Assembly (NCBI GenBank): GCA_959347315.1
Contig: OY365809.1
Location: forward strand, 40,757,513 to 40,821,512
DNA from: Bimastos eiseni
Taxonomy: Eukaryota > Annelida > Clitellata > Crassiclitellata > Lumbricidae
Direction: 5' to 3'
DNA: 64,000 bases
The notes below the pieces were generated by a model. That model saw nothing but the letters and a program-made list of their open reading frames with translations. It did not search any database and was not told the origin of the DNA. Shown here one piece after another: positions 37,401-51,200 of this stretch. The position numbers and the translations under genes are program-made. Every line of letters begins with the position of its first letter. The stretch's first letter is position 1.

Positions 37401-37849
37401 CTTCTACTACTACTAACAAACATAATCAGTGACGTCACTACCACTGAGGCGCATAGTTTGAGTGACTCCCCTGAGCTTTTAAAAATTATTTTTCCTATTG
37501 AAATATTTATTTTCATTTAATGAAAAATAACCTGAGCCGCCCGGTATTAATTTTTTTATCGCAGACTGCTGACAGTTTGCTGTAATCATTCCGCTGTGGC
37601 AAGAGTTTCCCGCATGATATTCGTTGCATAAACATGCATTAGCCTACTATAGGTAATGTAATGTAAAGTTTTGAAAATTTCTCAGCGCTCACAAAAGCCG
37701 AGGCAGGAGGCCATCTTATTCACTGCGCTTTACCAAATCAAGTCCGCAATAGCCAAGTCTTTCATTTCGTTTTCGGTCCTAGGTCAAAATCCGAGAAGGT
37801 CAAGCTGAGGAAACGTCCTGGTGCTACGGCGGTGTAGTCGGTGATGAGG

Positions 37850-38230
37850 GTGGTTATATGATGGCGCGGGAGCTGAATCTGAATAGTGCAGCTTGAAGAA
37901 CTCGATTTTCAGTCGTGGGTGGAAAGCAGCAGGAGAGAGTGAAAGTGGAGGAGAGGAGAAACAAGTTGGAGGCGAAATAATTACGAGGAGGAGCAAACTG
38001 ACGGATGTCTTTTGGAGGTCCGTTCCAAAGAGCTTGTGCGGCATACAAAGGCCAAGGAGCGGATGCAAAATAACAGGATGAGACTGGCGGCCGAGATAGA
38101 GAAAGATAATTATGACGATGAACGAGTAAATCCGAGCGGTTGGATGGTGAGTAGACTTTGACGAATGTAACGGGGTTGATAGGTTTGAAGTGCGTTTTAG
38201 GTGACATGTATACGATTTTTTAGTTGTACT
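37850..38230 (-). mobile_element. LINE ORF2 C-terminal fragment
   Basis: The minus strand gives KVYSPSNRSDLLVHRHN and then APWPLYAAQALWNGPPKDIR, matching the YxPSRxLRS ... AAPxLWNSLPxxIR order at the end of CR1/L2-like ORF2 proteins. Frames shift between the motifs. Confidence 0.55.
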
Positions 38231-38639
38231 GGATGCGCTTAGGGACTTAATTTTAGCTAAAGACTTAAGTGATTCGACAACAGAGGTCATATATAACATA
38301 TTATATATTTAATATATATATCATATATATATTACATATGTGAACATAGCATATGCTATGTATATTGTATATAAAATACGTTGGTGCTTTGGAGTTTTGG
38401 TGACTGCGCGAGCAGCAGCGTTCCGGATTGTTGCAGGCGTATGTATGATCTAGTCGGAGACATCCCACGTTAAATAGCACCAATTTTGCATTATTATCAC
38501 GACATCTTCAACAAAAATGGTCATTGTTATTTTGAAATATTCTTCGAGTTACGGAGGCGGAAGCAGTAGCCCTTCTACTCCCACCTTCGATAGATGTCCG
38601 TTCTTCATCCTCTGGCCTGTAATCGTAGCGACGCCACTA

Positions 38640-38823
38640 ATTATAGTAAGGATAATACCCACCACCACTACTACTAATAATAATAGTTCTAATCGCAATA
38701 ATCATGAGATTAATTTTACTACTAGTAATAATCAGACTAATTATAATGATAATACTAATAATTATTGAGAATAGTAATGATGATGATGACGACGACGAGG
38801 ATGATGATGGTGACGACGACGGC

Positions 38824-38882
<59 letters not shown>

Positions 38883-38900
38883 CAACGATGATGATTCGAT
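38640..38900 (+). repeat. (GAT)n/(AAT)n tract, antisense (ATC)n
   Basis: TAATAATAG words pass into a nearly pure GATGATGAT run (38779-38890). The poly-Asp frame on plus and the poly-Ser frame on minus are not genes. Confidence 0.95.
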
Positions 38901-39279
38901 GATGATGCAAATGATGATTCTATTTACACGACATACATTATATACAATCAGATTGATATGTATTGACTTTGGCTAACGAGCGATTCAAACACGGGACGAT
39001 AAAAACATGCTGACACGTGACGAAGATATCCACATCAGTTGGGTTCTATGACTTGCTTTCCAGTGGATGGAAACCTGGAGAATCCCGGAGAGCATTGATT
39101 CGCTGGTTGCTGGGTTTTTCATTTGGAGCTGGATGGGTGTAGGAGTGTGTTCGTGTTTTCTGCCTGATGACCTTTAGCCGCATGTCGGATTTGCCGTAGT
39201 TTAGAGGCTGAGCTAAGAGAGATGCCAGCTTTCTTTGAAAGGTGTTCAGGCGATGAAGTCAACAGGTTGATAACAATAG

Positions 39280-39790
39280 AGTATGATGGATTACGAGATT
39301 ACGAACGGAGAAAAGAACAGTATGAACTGAATGAAAGGAAGAAGGAATTGACGAAAGAAAAGGAAGGAGAGAGGGAACGAACGAGGAAAGAAGCGGGAGC
39401 AAAGAAGAAAGAAAGAAAAGAAAAGGAGAGGGAACTGAATAATAAAAAAGAAAGGAATGACGGAAAATGACACGTAAGAACTAAGGAAGCACGGAATCAG
39501 GGCAACATGAAAGATGGAAGAACGGAAGGAAATCAATAAGAAACGGAATATGGATAGAAGAAAGGAATGGGGATGTGTATAAGGAAGGGAAAGAAAGAGG
39601 GAAAGAAGGAAATAATCGGAAGCGAAGGAAGAAGGGAAGAAATTAAGGTAGCAATGGCAAAGAATGACAAGAAGAGTGGAAGGACGGAAGGAAGGAAGTG
39701 AATAGGAACTAAGGATGCTCCAAATCACGGTAATATGAAAAATGTAAGAACTGAGGGAAATAAAGATGAACTGTGAATGTGAACCTAGGC
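39280..39790 (+). repeat. Purine-rich AAGGAA/GAAAGA tract
   Basis: About 0.5 kb of almost purely A/G sequence with GGAAGGAA and AAAGAAAG words. The Lys/Glu-rich plus frame and Ser/Phe-rich minus frame come from this composition. Confidence 0.85.
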
Positions 39791-40506
39791 AAAACGGACA
39801 AATGACCGAGTGTTTGACAGTCATGCTATTGAATTAATATCTAGAGAAGAGTGAAAACAACTGTTCTGAGTATTATTCATCTATAGATGCTTTGTAGAAA
39901 TTGTTCAGAAGAAAAATTGTGCGTGTATGCACTTTTCAAGGATTAGGCCTAAGTACCAGATCAGCCAAAGTTCAAAATCGACCACAAAACTCTACAAACA
40001 GACCAGATTCTAGCGGATGTCTGATAAGGAATGCGATTATCTCTAAATCTGACAAACCATGTGTAAACATCGTAAATGCGATTATCTCTAAATCTGTCGA
40101 CATACTATGTGCAAACACCATTCGCGATGATCGCTTCAGGTATTTCCTTGACGAAATTGTTGTCAATTCTCAAAGTTCATGCCAGTCAGTATAGTCACTA
40201 CTTACACCAGCCGTATATGTTCAGTTTTGCCGTTGTGATGCTGTTCAGGAATTTATAATCGATAGTATTCCTTTAAATGGCACAAATGACGTCATTTAGG
40301 AATTCCAATTGAGTCTTGTATTCAGTGGTTATATATTCGAAAAAGTTAGACCACTTTACTTTTGCCTTCAATGAATAAGTTACCTTTGCGAAAAGCAATG
40401 TAACTCAGTAACTAGCAGCTGCAATGGTGACCTTAAGAAGTCACAAACCAATATGCCCATATATGTATCTTGTGTATATAAAAAATGTATAGAAGGCCTT
40501 TTATAC

Positions 40507-41440
40507 ATCAATCAATCAATTCAAGTTTATTTGGCAAACCAAAGTAATAAGTTACATGAGACCGGTATAACAAACATAGATAGCCTAGATATGACACCTA
40601 GATTTTTAGAAATTTTAACCGAATTAGCATCAATATGTTCTTTTTAAGAGAGATGCTGGTCTACAATAACCCCTAGGAATTTAGAAGATGACACTTGAGT
40701 TATAGGAGTATCCAATATTTTAATTTCAGGCACGTGAGCTGGTGGTAATTTTCTGTAAGCTCTAAATAGCACAAAGTTTGTCTTATCTAGATTAAGTGTC
40801 AATTTATTGGCGCTGAACCAATTAGAAATATTGGTTGATTCTACATTTATGGTATTTATAAGAATTTCTAAAGAGGAGTGGGAAGCGAATAAATTCGTAT
40901 CGTCAGCAAAAAGAATAAAAAGGAGATTAGGCGAGACGCTAGGTAAGTCATTAATATATAGGATGAATAATAGAGGACCCAAAACTGATCCTTGCGGAAC
41001 ACCAGAACAAATAGGATTCATTGGGGAGTAAGTATAGTTGCAGTAAACAAGCTGATGTCTATTTTCCAGGTAGCTCTTAAACCAGTTTAGTTGGGATCCA
41101 CGGATGCCATAGTTCATTAGTTTCCTTAATAAAATGTCATGATTAAGAGTATCAAATGCCTTAGCAAGGTCCAGGACCAGATGCCTATAGAATATTCGTT
41201 TTTATCCATAGCTTCAGTTATTTTATCGTGCATGGTCAGGAGAGGCATATAAGACGAGTGTCCAGATTGGAATCCATGTTGAGAAGGGAAAAAGACACTG
41301 ATTTTATCAATGTAGCAAGTAAGGCGAGTGTGCATAGCTTTCTCAAAGATCTTAGAAAATGCTGGTAATATAGAAATGGGTCTGTAGTTAGAAGGGGAAT
41401 TCCTTTTATACATTTTAGGAATACATTTTAGTGTGTATAT
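40507..41440 (-). mobile_element. CR1/L2-like LINE, 5'-truncated, frameshifted RT
   Basis: In minus orientation the fragment starts near MYKRNSPSNYRPISILPAFS (reverse-transcriptase domain 1 region) and runs through DLAKAFDTLNHDIL, SGVPQGSVLGPLLFILYIND and LLFILFADDTNLF, the catalytic FADD box, to KFLGVIVD. A one-base shift near 41177 splits the frame between SIGI and DLAKAF. After KFLGVIVD the remainder of ORF2 is missing and the sequence passes to a 3' segment ending in AACTTGAATTGATTGATTG at about 40508. It is a truncated, internally deleted, inactive copy. Confidence 0.88.
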
Positions 41441-41574
41441 ATATTCATCAATATATATACACATGTATATATATATATTGCATAGACCTATATAGAAGCA
41501 TTTAGGTGTGACTTGGCGCCAGTTGGCTACAGCTGAGCATGACAGCAACGTGGGCGGGCTGTTTCTAAGAAGGA

Positions 41575-41630
41575 TTTCCCATAAACACAGAAAAATCTAG
41601 GTGAGCCAATGACAGAAAAATCCAGGTGAG
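41575..41630 (+). repeat. Direct repeat of about 26 bp upstream of a TATA box
   Basis: ACAGAAAAATCTAGGTGAGC recurs as ACAGAAAAATCCAGGTGAGC, two units head to tail, directly before TATAAATAG at 41640. Confidence 0.75.
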
Positions 41631-41639
41631 CCAACGAAC

Positions 41640-41748
41640 TATAAATAGACGCGATATGACATCACGCATGAATAGCCTGACTGAATCGGGCTTCGCAATA
41701 GGCATTTTATCAGTCAGTCCTCGTGTGTTGTGGTCATTTGAGCTTATG
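41640..41748 (+). promoter_or_regulatory. Candidate promoter and first exon of the Bcl-2-family gene
   Basis: TATAAATAG (41640-41648) would place transcription start near 41670. A CRE/AP1-like TGACATCA lies at about 41657. ATG at 41746-41748 is followed at once by donor GTGAGT. The next good acceptor, TTATTTGTAG at 44369, opens a segment (from 44370) that is in the same phase and continues in frame, without a stop, into the large exon. If real, the protein would begin 23 residues before the ATG at 44436. Phase agreement is suggestive, but this needs transcript support. Confidence 0.35.
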
Positions 41749-41749
41749 G

Positions 41750-44197
41750 TGAGTTGACGAAACTTCTCTGCCAAGAATTTCTGTTACAACAGTAGAATTT
41801 GCTCTATAGTTTGTACTCTGACAGTGTCAGTCCCGAGCCTGGTTAAAGGAGGAGGGTGACGCTAATGATCTTTGTTATCACAGTATATCACACAGTATCG
41901 TTAAACTGAAATTACTGCTACCAATGCACTTGTGTATTACTTATGTTCAAAATCGTATCATTCATTGCAGTAAAATAATTAGGCCTACTACTTGATTAAA
42001 AACCCTGCCAGCATTTCCATGGGCTTTTTGTTGGGACCATTGTTGACACTAAATTAGTAAATTGGATTCATATTGAGATTTGGGCCCATGTGGGCAGCGA
42101 TGAAATAAACTTATACAGCTACTGCTATCGCCTTTGTGAGGCTCCCTAACGCAGGGCAATATAATCCAATATCGTCAGAGCTTGTTATGACACGTTCATG
42201 CGATTCGTATAGGCCTAGATATGTCGTCCTTGTTGCATCGTGTTGTCTAAAGAGCCAATAGTTCTCAACTTGTGGTCTGTGAATCGAATGTAGTCCGCAA
42301 ACATGGTGGGGTTGACCACGCTAATATAGACCTGCCCACTACATACATCTCCGTATACAGCATAACATGAGTAGGATGGGAGCTATATCAAGTTTATATA
42401 TGAGTTGCTGTATTGTCGCGGCTAGGTGAATAGCATTTAGACTTGATCACTCTGTGGATTTTGGTTATAGCTCACTGTTCACGCTATAGCGAAGGCATTT
42501 TACCTTGACGCTCATATTTGTTCATTTACGATAAGCTAGATGTCGTATAGGCTGTATATGTAGTCTGCCATGAGTTGTGCTCCAGTAAAGTGGTCCCTGG
42601 GGAGAGGAACCTCGAGAACTACTAATATAAAAAAATCTTTACTGTCAGAGACACCATTGTCCTATAAATATATTTCACAGCCAAATACTATTGCTGTTGC
42701 CTTGATTAAGTAAATAAAATTTACGGTGGAATAATTCTTGCTTCATTGCATCAGTGCCTGTTGCTAGAAACTATCCGTAGGCCTGTTTCATTTAAATTCT
42801 ATTGGGTCATCCATTTTGGAAATTAAACGAGGTGACCCATTTAAGCTAATCGTTTGAGATGCAGCCGAGATGATTTTGCATTTTTAATCGGGTCAATTCC
42901 GCCCATTTCTGGTAAATTGTAGCAACAGTTGACGCCATTGGCCAATCGTCAACGCTGTGTAAATCGTGCTCATGTGATGCAAAATCGATCATTTGTCAGC
43001 AGAGTTTATAGTTCGTCTTTTGGGAGAATTTCGGTAGGACTACGTCGTTCGTTTCTGTCGATAGCCAGATGGCGTTTAGAACAAGTGACGCGTACCTGTA
43101 ATGGCAGTCCTGTTTGCATAATAACAAATGTCGGCAACAGAAGCTTTCTCTTCCTTTGCGCAATCGTCCTAGGTGCCTGGCGGCATATTGATTTTTCTGA
43201 AAAGTGTTAGTCATAAACGTAAGAATTCTTGGAACTCTGCGTATTAACGAGAAATTCATTAATAAATGTTATATTCCGCGTCTGAAAGAGCTCCAGCTGC
43301 AGTTAGCGCATATTTCGCCAGTTCCTTTAATCTGTGACCTCACTTTCTCTGGATAATCTCATTTCAAAGTCCAAAATAAGACTAGCCGGCTAAGACGAAC
43401 TCCTAAGCCTACGACCGCATGACCGTGTTATTCCATAGGAACTCAATCTAGTGCGACAATAATTTTAATGAGAATGCTGTACTTTTAAATGTACTGTGCA
43501 CCAAAGTGCGGACATGCAGTTGGTTCAATGAAGAATACACTTACTTATTTACTTACTTACTTACTTAATATCTTGGTCAGCATTGCTAATCCGTTGACAG
43601 TCAACACGTGAAGGTGACGTCACTGTGACGCAACGTTTACGTAGTGTTTACTTGCCTCTTTTCCCAAGTCACATCTTAAACCTGGTACGTTCTTACGTAA
43701 TATTTTGTCGTAATTTTTACAAACTAACTTCATTTTGGGGGCGATTGGTAGGTCCTTGGCGTGAAGAGCATGACAACCATGACATCTTTAAGGGGCGTTA
43801 TATTTATATACGATCGATTACATTACATTACAACCAGTAGGTAGCGGGAGGGAGCGATACCCGCTACCCTCGTAAAAGATTAGCAAACGTTGACTGCCTG
43901 TTATTCGCGAGTTGGCGTTGATGACATGATGGTGCCTTGCATAGCTGCCATGCAGTTTAATTCGACTTACGCGTGATCGCGTAAACATGGTGGTACCGAG
44001 TAATTTTTCAATGAGTTTTTAAGTAATAAATAAAATTGTATAAAATCGGCCGATTGTTGGCGTTAATAACGGATGGTCGCGTATGAATGCCAAGGGTCTC
44101 TGGTAGCATCTGGTAACGTTTGGTAGCATTTGGGGCTAGGGGTAAAATATTCAGTCTTGCCGACTTCTGTAATAACTTGCAATCATCCATTCATATA

Positions 44198-44229
<32 letters not shown>

Positions 44230-44369
44230 CTATGACTTGTAATTATACGGTTAACTTGTCAGTTTGAAATAATTAACAAAAATATTATTATTATTAAAAG
44301 GTCATTTAATTGTTTTACATCATTTAAAAGGCCGCACAGCTGAATAAATTATTTGAATATTATTTGTAG
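41750..44369. other. Putative intron or upstream intergenic DNA
   Basis: This block has a lone hAT-like end (ATAGTTCTCAACTTGTGGTC near 42258) without a partner, a TTAC run near 43541-43567 and a (TA)n tract at 44197-44230. No gene is supported. Confidence 0.4.
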
Positions 44370-44435
44370 AATTATAACGAGAATTCGTTGAGAGGGACAA
44401 GAACAATCTCGATCATTCCATTACTTGGGGCAACT

Positions 44436-45222
44436 ATGAGCCTTCAATGCAAGGGGGCTAGGTCCAACCAGCTGGCCGTTGACTATCTCCCTCAGGGCTC
44501 TTCCTTTTCGAATGGAAAGAAACCGCGGAGGACCCGCGTGCAAAGGACTAATACCCTATCGGGAGTAACCGACCAAGCGAGGAAGGTTCTAGATGAATTG
44601 TTAGTTCGGGGATCGGACGATAAGGATGTCGTTAAGAAAGAGCTTCCGTTTTCTGCGCCGACGCCATACGAGGGGGCTTCGAACCAGGCAAACGGGCATT
44701 GGGGGTATATCATCGACGCTCTTTCGCCCCTCACCGACGATGATACGGATCGAGTGGATGGGACTCACAAGCGACGCCCTAGCCAAGGTGTGAGTACCGT
44801 TCTTGGGGACAGTTCGCCCTCCCCGGTCGAGCCCAACGTCCCGAACGAGATAGTCAACCGCAAGAAGAAGACGTTTTTCGTTCGGGCGAAGGAGCGGATG
44901 AGGGAGACGATTCGGCGCCAGGAGAAGAAGCCCGTCACCCCATCAGACGAGAGGGCGGATCTGGAAAACCCTTCTGGGGGCAAGAAGTCCACATGGCGCC
45001 TCTCGTTCAAAATCAAGAAACACAAGAAGGCAAAAGGGGCGAAGGAGAACGATGCAGTGCTTCAGAGTTCCAAGAAGTCGTCGTGGAGGCGGTCTGACCT
45101 TGCATCCAGCTCTGCTACCTCTAAAGACTCGAGGGACAGACTGTCGACGGTGGCCAGCCATCCTATGGTGACGACCCCCTCAGAACCCTCTCCACAGGCA
45201 AATTCGTTGCCGAATTCGAAAG
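44436..45222 (+). CDS. Bcl-2-family gene, exon 1 of the ATG-initiated CDS (disordered basic N-terminus)
   Basis: The ATG at 44436 (context ACTATGA) is the first in the open frame; the frame itself is open back to an AG acceptor at 44369. The exon is rich in Ser, Lys, Arg and Asp, with KKSTWRLSFKIKKHKKAKG and KKSSWRRSD. It ends at donor G|GTAGGT in phase 1. GC content and codon use rise sharply against the flanking DNA, which supports coding. Confidence 0.8.
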
Positions 45223-48200
45223 GTAGGTCTGTCATTTCTGGGCATTTTGTTTTCGGTGTATACCAATTTAAAATCGTGTTTTATTCATTCATTTGTTGCG
45301 AAGATTTGTATAGCACCTCTTCAAGGTTGCTACTCAGAAACTCTCCCGATTTACATACGTATAAAGGCTATAATTCTTTGTAGGTTAGGATCTGCACGCA
45401 TGTAAGACCCTTTTATTATTGACTATTATAATTATCAGCATTGTATTCTTAAGACTGTTGATTAACTTGCTAATTTGAACATTATTAGGCTTTTGAAGCA
45501 TTGATTGCTTTTACAAGGCATCTGAGTGGCAATCTGTGAGGATCTAAACACACACATACGCATATTAAGCACACACTTACATACACACATACAACCGTTA
45601 TCTGCAACTTGCTCACACGCACACACACACATCAATCAATCACTAAAAAAGCACCTACACATGTGCACATGCATACATATATACTCCCACACATACATAG
45701 ATGCCTGTGATGTAGCGAGTCCACTCGTGCTTATGCTCTTGTTGTTTTGGGATCTCATGAATTGTCGGGCACATCACTCCACGATGTTGTTCAAGAGATA
45801 ATTTTTACCCGGATGTAATAGGCCTCTCCGAAACATGACCCACTGCCATCATATGAAACTGTTAATTACTTTCTACTGCGCCCACGTAACCATGACAAAA
45901 TATTACTTGCAGCAGTTTGCACAGAAAGCATTCCTCACTACAATTAATCAGTTATAATAGCTTCAAAATGTAAGCGGTTAGCAATTAGTTCTTAATATGG
46001 GGTTTACGTACGTGACCAGCAGCTCTGACGTTGCTCCATCGATAAAGTTTGCAAATCGATCCATAGCCGCTCCTGTCTCGCCTCTTTGGAATAAACTGCC
46101 TCCAGTAATTAAGGCAAAGATCTGACCCATCCCACGAATTCACGTAAACCCCACCTCTTGCTATCTCCACACAGGTCTTTCACTCAAAACTGATGATGAC
46201 AATGATTTTTCGCAAATCGTATCCTGCATTTTCTCTTGCTCTATACCTCCTTCGCTGTCACAACTCTAAGCACCATCCACCTTATCCGTCAGACTGACTG
46301 CGTGCCTGAATCTCTTGATCTGGCCCTCTGCCTATCGATTTTGTTTTTCTTGAGCGTTTGTGAATTTACATAGGGATTTTAGGACCACAGCAAAATTTTC
46401 ACATAGGGTTAGTGTCCCATAGCTTCCTTCCATAACTCGGTGGGTTCAGAACTTCAGAGCTGAGATAACACACTGCATCATTTGCAAGATTGAACTGCAA
46501 ATCTTTTAAGTATCGGATCTCATGGATCAAATGCATGGCGAGTCTGGAATCCAACGGGCAGGATGTCAGGACTATCGATCCGGTTGAATTGAACCACTGG
46601 TCCTGAAACTCCTAATACTTGCTACATAGTCGGAGGATGTTTCATTTGTAGTTTCTGCTTGCGACATTCGAGTCGCAGTCCCGGTCAGATCTCGTTCAAC
46701 AGACGAGACGAGACTTCAGCCTCTTGGACCGGAGCAACAGGCGATACTTCGTAGATACCTTTCGACGACTGGGAAAAGCAGGACTTCGGATCCCAGGCCA
46801 AGCAGCTCGACGGCATCCACTCAACAGCAGACGGATGCCACAGGATCTGGTTCAACGATAGCGAAAAAAGTAAGGTCTGGGCACTATTCGCTGAGGAAGA
46901 ACCTGCATTTGGAGGGTCTCGTGCCCAACTATCCGGTCGCTCGGTTTCAAGGTAAAGAATTCCAGGCTCCACTGGCCGTTCCTGAAGATTCGCACATAAC
47001 GCCTGATGAAGAGGAAGACTATCTCGGTAGAGTTCTTTCCTATTTGCTATATCTCGTTACAACAACGATCTTTCCTGATGACGATATCGAGATCATTTGA
47101 TGACGATAACGTTGTTATTTGATGGCGATAACGATATTATTTTTTACGATAACGATCTTATCTGACGATGATATCTAATTTGTTTGAAAATGATCATCTC
47201 ATTTGATGGCGATAAGGATGATATTAATTGATGACAATAACGATATTATTTGATTTGATGACGACAACGATGACGCACCACAATTTCGCAAATATGCTCT
47301 ATGAAAAAACTTTTATATAAATAAATAAATGGTAAATATGACGTGTGCTTATAAATAGATGGCGGCGAATTGCAAACATCGGATACCGTAGCTGCAGTTC
47401 TTCGTGTAGTGGCTGCCAATAGTAGCTCTGCTCCATCGTGGAGCGACCGTCCTTTGGCGCATGCCACTTCGAAGCCATTCAACGAGAAGTCAAAGGAGGA
47501 GCGCGAGGAACTGTACGGTCGAATAGCGGAACAGCTGGATATGATCGGGGACAGCTACTGCTTTGGATCATCCGTGGACAGAAGGAAAGCCGAGGAAAAA
47601 GAAGCCACTGTAACCGGTGCGTCCATGTCATGCTAGGCAGAACGGTGTTAGCAGTGGTGACTCTACAGAGGGACAGAAGGGCCAGTGCCCCCCGGTGGAC
47701 CTCCAATTTTTAGTCCGTTTTGAGGAGATCAGACATGATACATCCAACTGGCACCTCCATCAGGTTCCCTGGCCCTTCCATGTTGGAAAAGTCTATAGAC
47801 GCCACTGGGTGTTAGGACTAGTCTTTGTCGAAGTTATGGGTCGAATTCCACGATGCAAGTTAAAATGATGGGTTTGAGACTTCTATCTGAAACTTGAATG
47901 TGTGTCGAATTGTAAACGAATGTTGAAATGTAGTTTATGCTGCAGTTTTAAAAGGTAGAAACGAACAATATTCAGCACTGAATGTTTTATAGTTGCGAAC
48001 TCTGAGCCTGAAACTCCTTAAGTAAGCAAGTATGTATACACTCTATGTAACCACTTGCAAAGCACTGCGGGAACTTCGTATATGAACGATTAACGAATGT
48101 GCAATAGCAGAACAATCACAATAGACAATTGGAACGCAGACGACATAGACGTCATTCATTAGTGGGCCTACATGAATTTTGTTTTGCCTTTGATACACAG

Positions 48201-51200
48201 ATGGCGGTCGTCCAGCATCCACGACTTCCGAGATGCGAAGAACGACGTCAACTTCCAGTGTAGGTCTCTCATTTACATTTAGAAACCATATCTTGCTTTT
48301 ATCTTGTGCGACTATGATTCATCAGATCCAGACTATGCCTCCTGTACATTTAACCTGGGACTAATTATTATGAAGCCACAACGTGTCAGCTAATCAGTGA
48401 TCGTCTTTTCGGATACATTGCGGATGATGTCTGTGACATCCGGGTACTCGGCAGGAATAATTTGAATGTATTATTGCCAAAAAATTCATCTAAATTATGC
48501 CACTCTAGTCAATAAAATCTTCCTTATTGAACACATTTTATTTATGTTGCAAGTTCTACATAATAAGTCGTTTAATTTCTATGACAAAGACAAATATGGC
48601 TGTTGATTTATCCTCCAAATGTCCCGAATGTAGTCACACATAATCTGGGATTCTGGGTCAATGACCCAGTTTTGTCTGCTTCATATCTGGGTACTTTCCA
48701 TATTACTTTCAAAGTTAACCCCGCCAACCACAGAGGGAATGAAAGTAGGTATGCTTAAGTGGATTTGAAACATCTTGAAACTGGTTCACTTTGATCAATT
48801 AGAGATAATCGCCGAGAAGTGTTTTGCAGGTTGATTCACGCAGACAATATTTGGAAGGTACTTCGAATGAGAGCAAAGCAAATCTAATTACGTTAACGGC
48901 AACAAATCGTTAGGCTTCCAGTGTAATGATTCAGGCTATGCAACGTGCAGGTTCTACAAGCAATGAACGTTCAGAAATCTTATGCAGACGGGCATAATGT
49001 ATCGTATTTAAGTATTTACAAAGCGCCTCTAGTAGGGTGAACCGTTCAGAAGCGCTGCCAGTGCGCAAGACCCCGTGTTAAGAAGTAGGTTTTGAGAAAA
49101 ACAAAACAGGATGAGAAACTACCAGATAGAATTTCAGAGCAAAACGGATGGTGAAAGCGCATTCCACAGAGAGAGACCGATTGTGTATTTACCTACCTAG
49201 GTACATTGCACATTATTATGTGACACACGTATGGGCGAATATACATCCGTACACAGGTTCAGGCATACATGAGTTTATAGTCATGCATACATACAAAGGT
49301 ACACACTAAGGTACGTGACATGCTTCAATTGCAATCTAATATTTTCTCTGTCTTCAGTTATCGGAAGTGACGGCGCGGATAGGCGACCTGATGCGTAACA
49401 CGGACTACGACACCTTCCAGCGAGTGGTCAACCGGACAATCGGAAGCGAACCAGGCATTGAACAGATCGCTGCCATGTTCCGCATGACGAAGTGTGCCGT
49501 TCATTTAGTGGGAATTGGAACATCTGCTGCCCGCTCCATCAAGGAGTTGGCCATTCGATACTTTGAAGATAACTTTGCGCCATGGGTCGTCGACGAGGGA
49601 GGATGGGTGAGTCATGCGCAGAGCGAACATTCTGCAACGTAATTGTAATGTAATGGTAATGTAGCTGCAAATGTAACTGATGTAATGTGATTGTAATGTA
49701 ATTGTGATGTAACGTAATGTGATGTAACTGTGGTGTGATTATGATGTTATTATAATACAATTGCGATGTAATTGTAATGCAGTATACTTGTAGTGTTATT
49801 GCAATGTTATCGTAATGTAACTGTGATGTTATTGCAATGCAATTATAGTGAACTTGTAAAGTTATTGGTATCCGGCCAATAACCCCCCCCCAACCATGTA
49901 CCCCCGGCCAATAATCCCCGGCCTACAACTCTCTAGGAAAATAACCCCCTCGGAAAATAACGCCCTCAGAAAATAACCCCCAGGCCAACAATGGTGCAAA
50001 TAATGACACTACAAACATCGAGTTGAGCAATCGACGGTGGCTATAGTGCTATTATTTTATAATTATGTAATCTTTTATTTAGTTAAAATTGTGACTGTTA
50101 TTCATTCATGCGAACATTTCACTTAGAGGATACGAGGAGAATATTTGAACCTAGTATTTAAACATATACTGTGTATATACAACTTTATGGGCCGCAACCG
50201 TTTTCCTAATCGCTAAGCTAACGACATCGTTAATTGCTTTAATTGATCAAACACCTTGTCAGCTCATCCGTCAGATGGGACGCCAGCGATAGAGGAACGT
50301 ATAGTGACAAAGAGTGAGAGGTAGACATGATGTAGATGATCGAGGACAGAGACATTAAGAAGATAGGGGGTTATTGCTCTTCGGCGTACAATACAGAGTT
50401 ACTGCATTTTGCTTAGTCTTGGATAAGATTTTGTTTTACATTAGTGTTTCTTCTTTTGTTGCGCATTGGTACATTATAGATGCTGTGCCTGTTTTGACAA
50501 ATAATATTAGTATACGTTACGGATAGTTTACCTTTTGAAGACTATTTTTGGCAAATATTTCTTGTTTCACTTCTCTCTACGATGAGGCCACGGAGGGGGG
50601 ATTATTTGTACGGGCGGTGTAATTTTCCTAGGGGGTTATAGGCCGAGGGGTTATTGGCTGGGGGTTAATGCCCAGGTTTTTTTAAACCTAGAACCAAAGT
50701 AAGTGTAATGTTTATTGTAATGTTATTTTAATGTAACTGTAATTTAAGTGGACTGCAATTGCAGTGAAATTGTGAAGTAATTGTAATGTGATTGTAATGT
50801 AATTGTAGTGTGACTGTTATCTTAGTGTATGACTTTATCCTGCACCATTCTCAGGATGTCCTTGCTTTTGTCCTCCAAAATGCTATATACAAATGACGCG
50901 ATTCCATAGCTTACTTTATTTTTATTTTCTCGTGGCTCTGAAGAGACGACTGTTTTGCCGTAATTGCTTACTTAAATTTGTTGTACATTCTATGATTACT
51001 GAAATCTGATGTCCTGTGAGGTGAGAGTACGAACAGTGGCGGGCTTTCAGATATGGTCATTTATGGTCATATGAAAGGCTTGTAATAGGAGACGCGAACA
51101 GATTGAGGGTTGAACAGACATTCGGGTTATTTGAAGATATACTTAAAGTGACTCTGAATGTCATTTATACTTAATTATGATGATCCATTTTTGCTGTTGT

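Noticed and set aside
37097..37520. Ile-rich frames on both strands that look transmembrane
   Set aside because: They come from ATA/ATT trinucleotide repeats.
38637..38976. Long poly-Asp (plus) and poly-Ser (minus) frames
   Set aside because: Both are translations of a GAT/ATC microsatellite and have no domain or splice context.
39291..39824. 177-codon Ser/Phe-rich minus frame
   Set aside because: Antisense of a purine-rich AAGGAA tract; composition alone explains the open frame.
42255..42320. Second lone hAT-like end (AGTTCTCAACTTGTGGTC)
   Set aside because: Only one end is visible and no target duplication can be paired.
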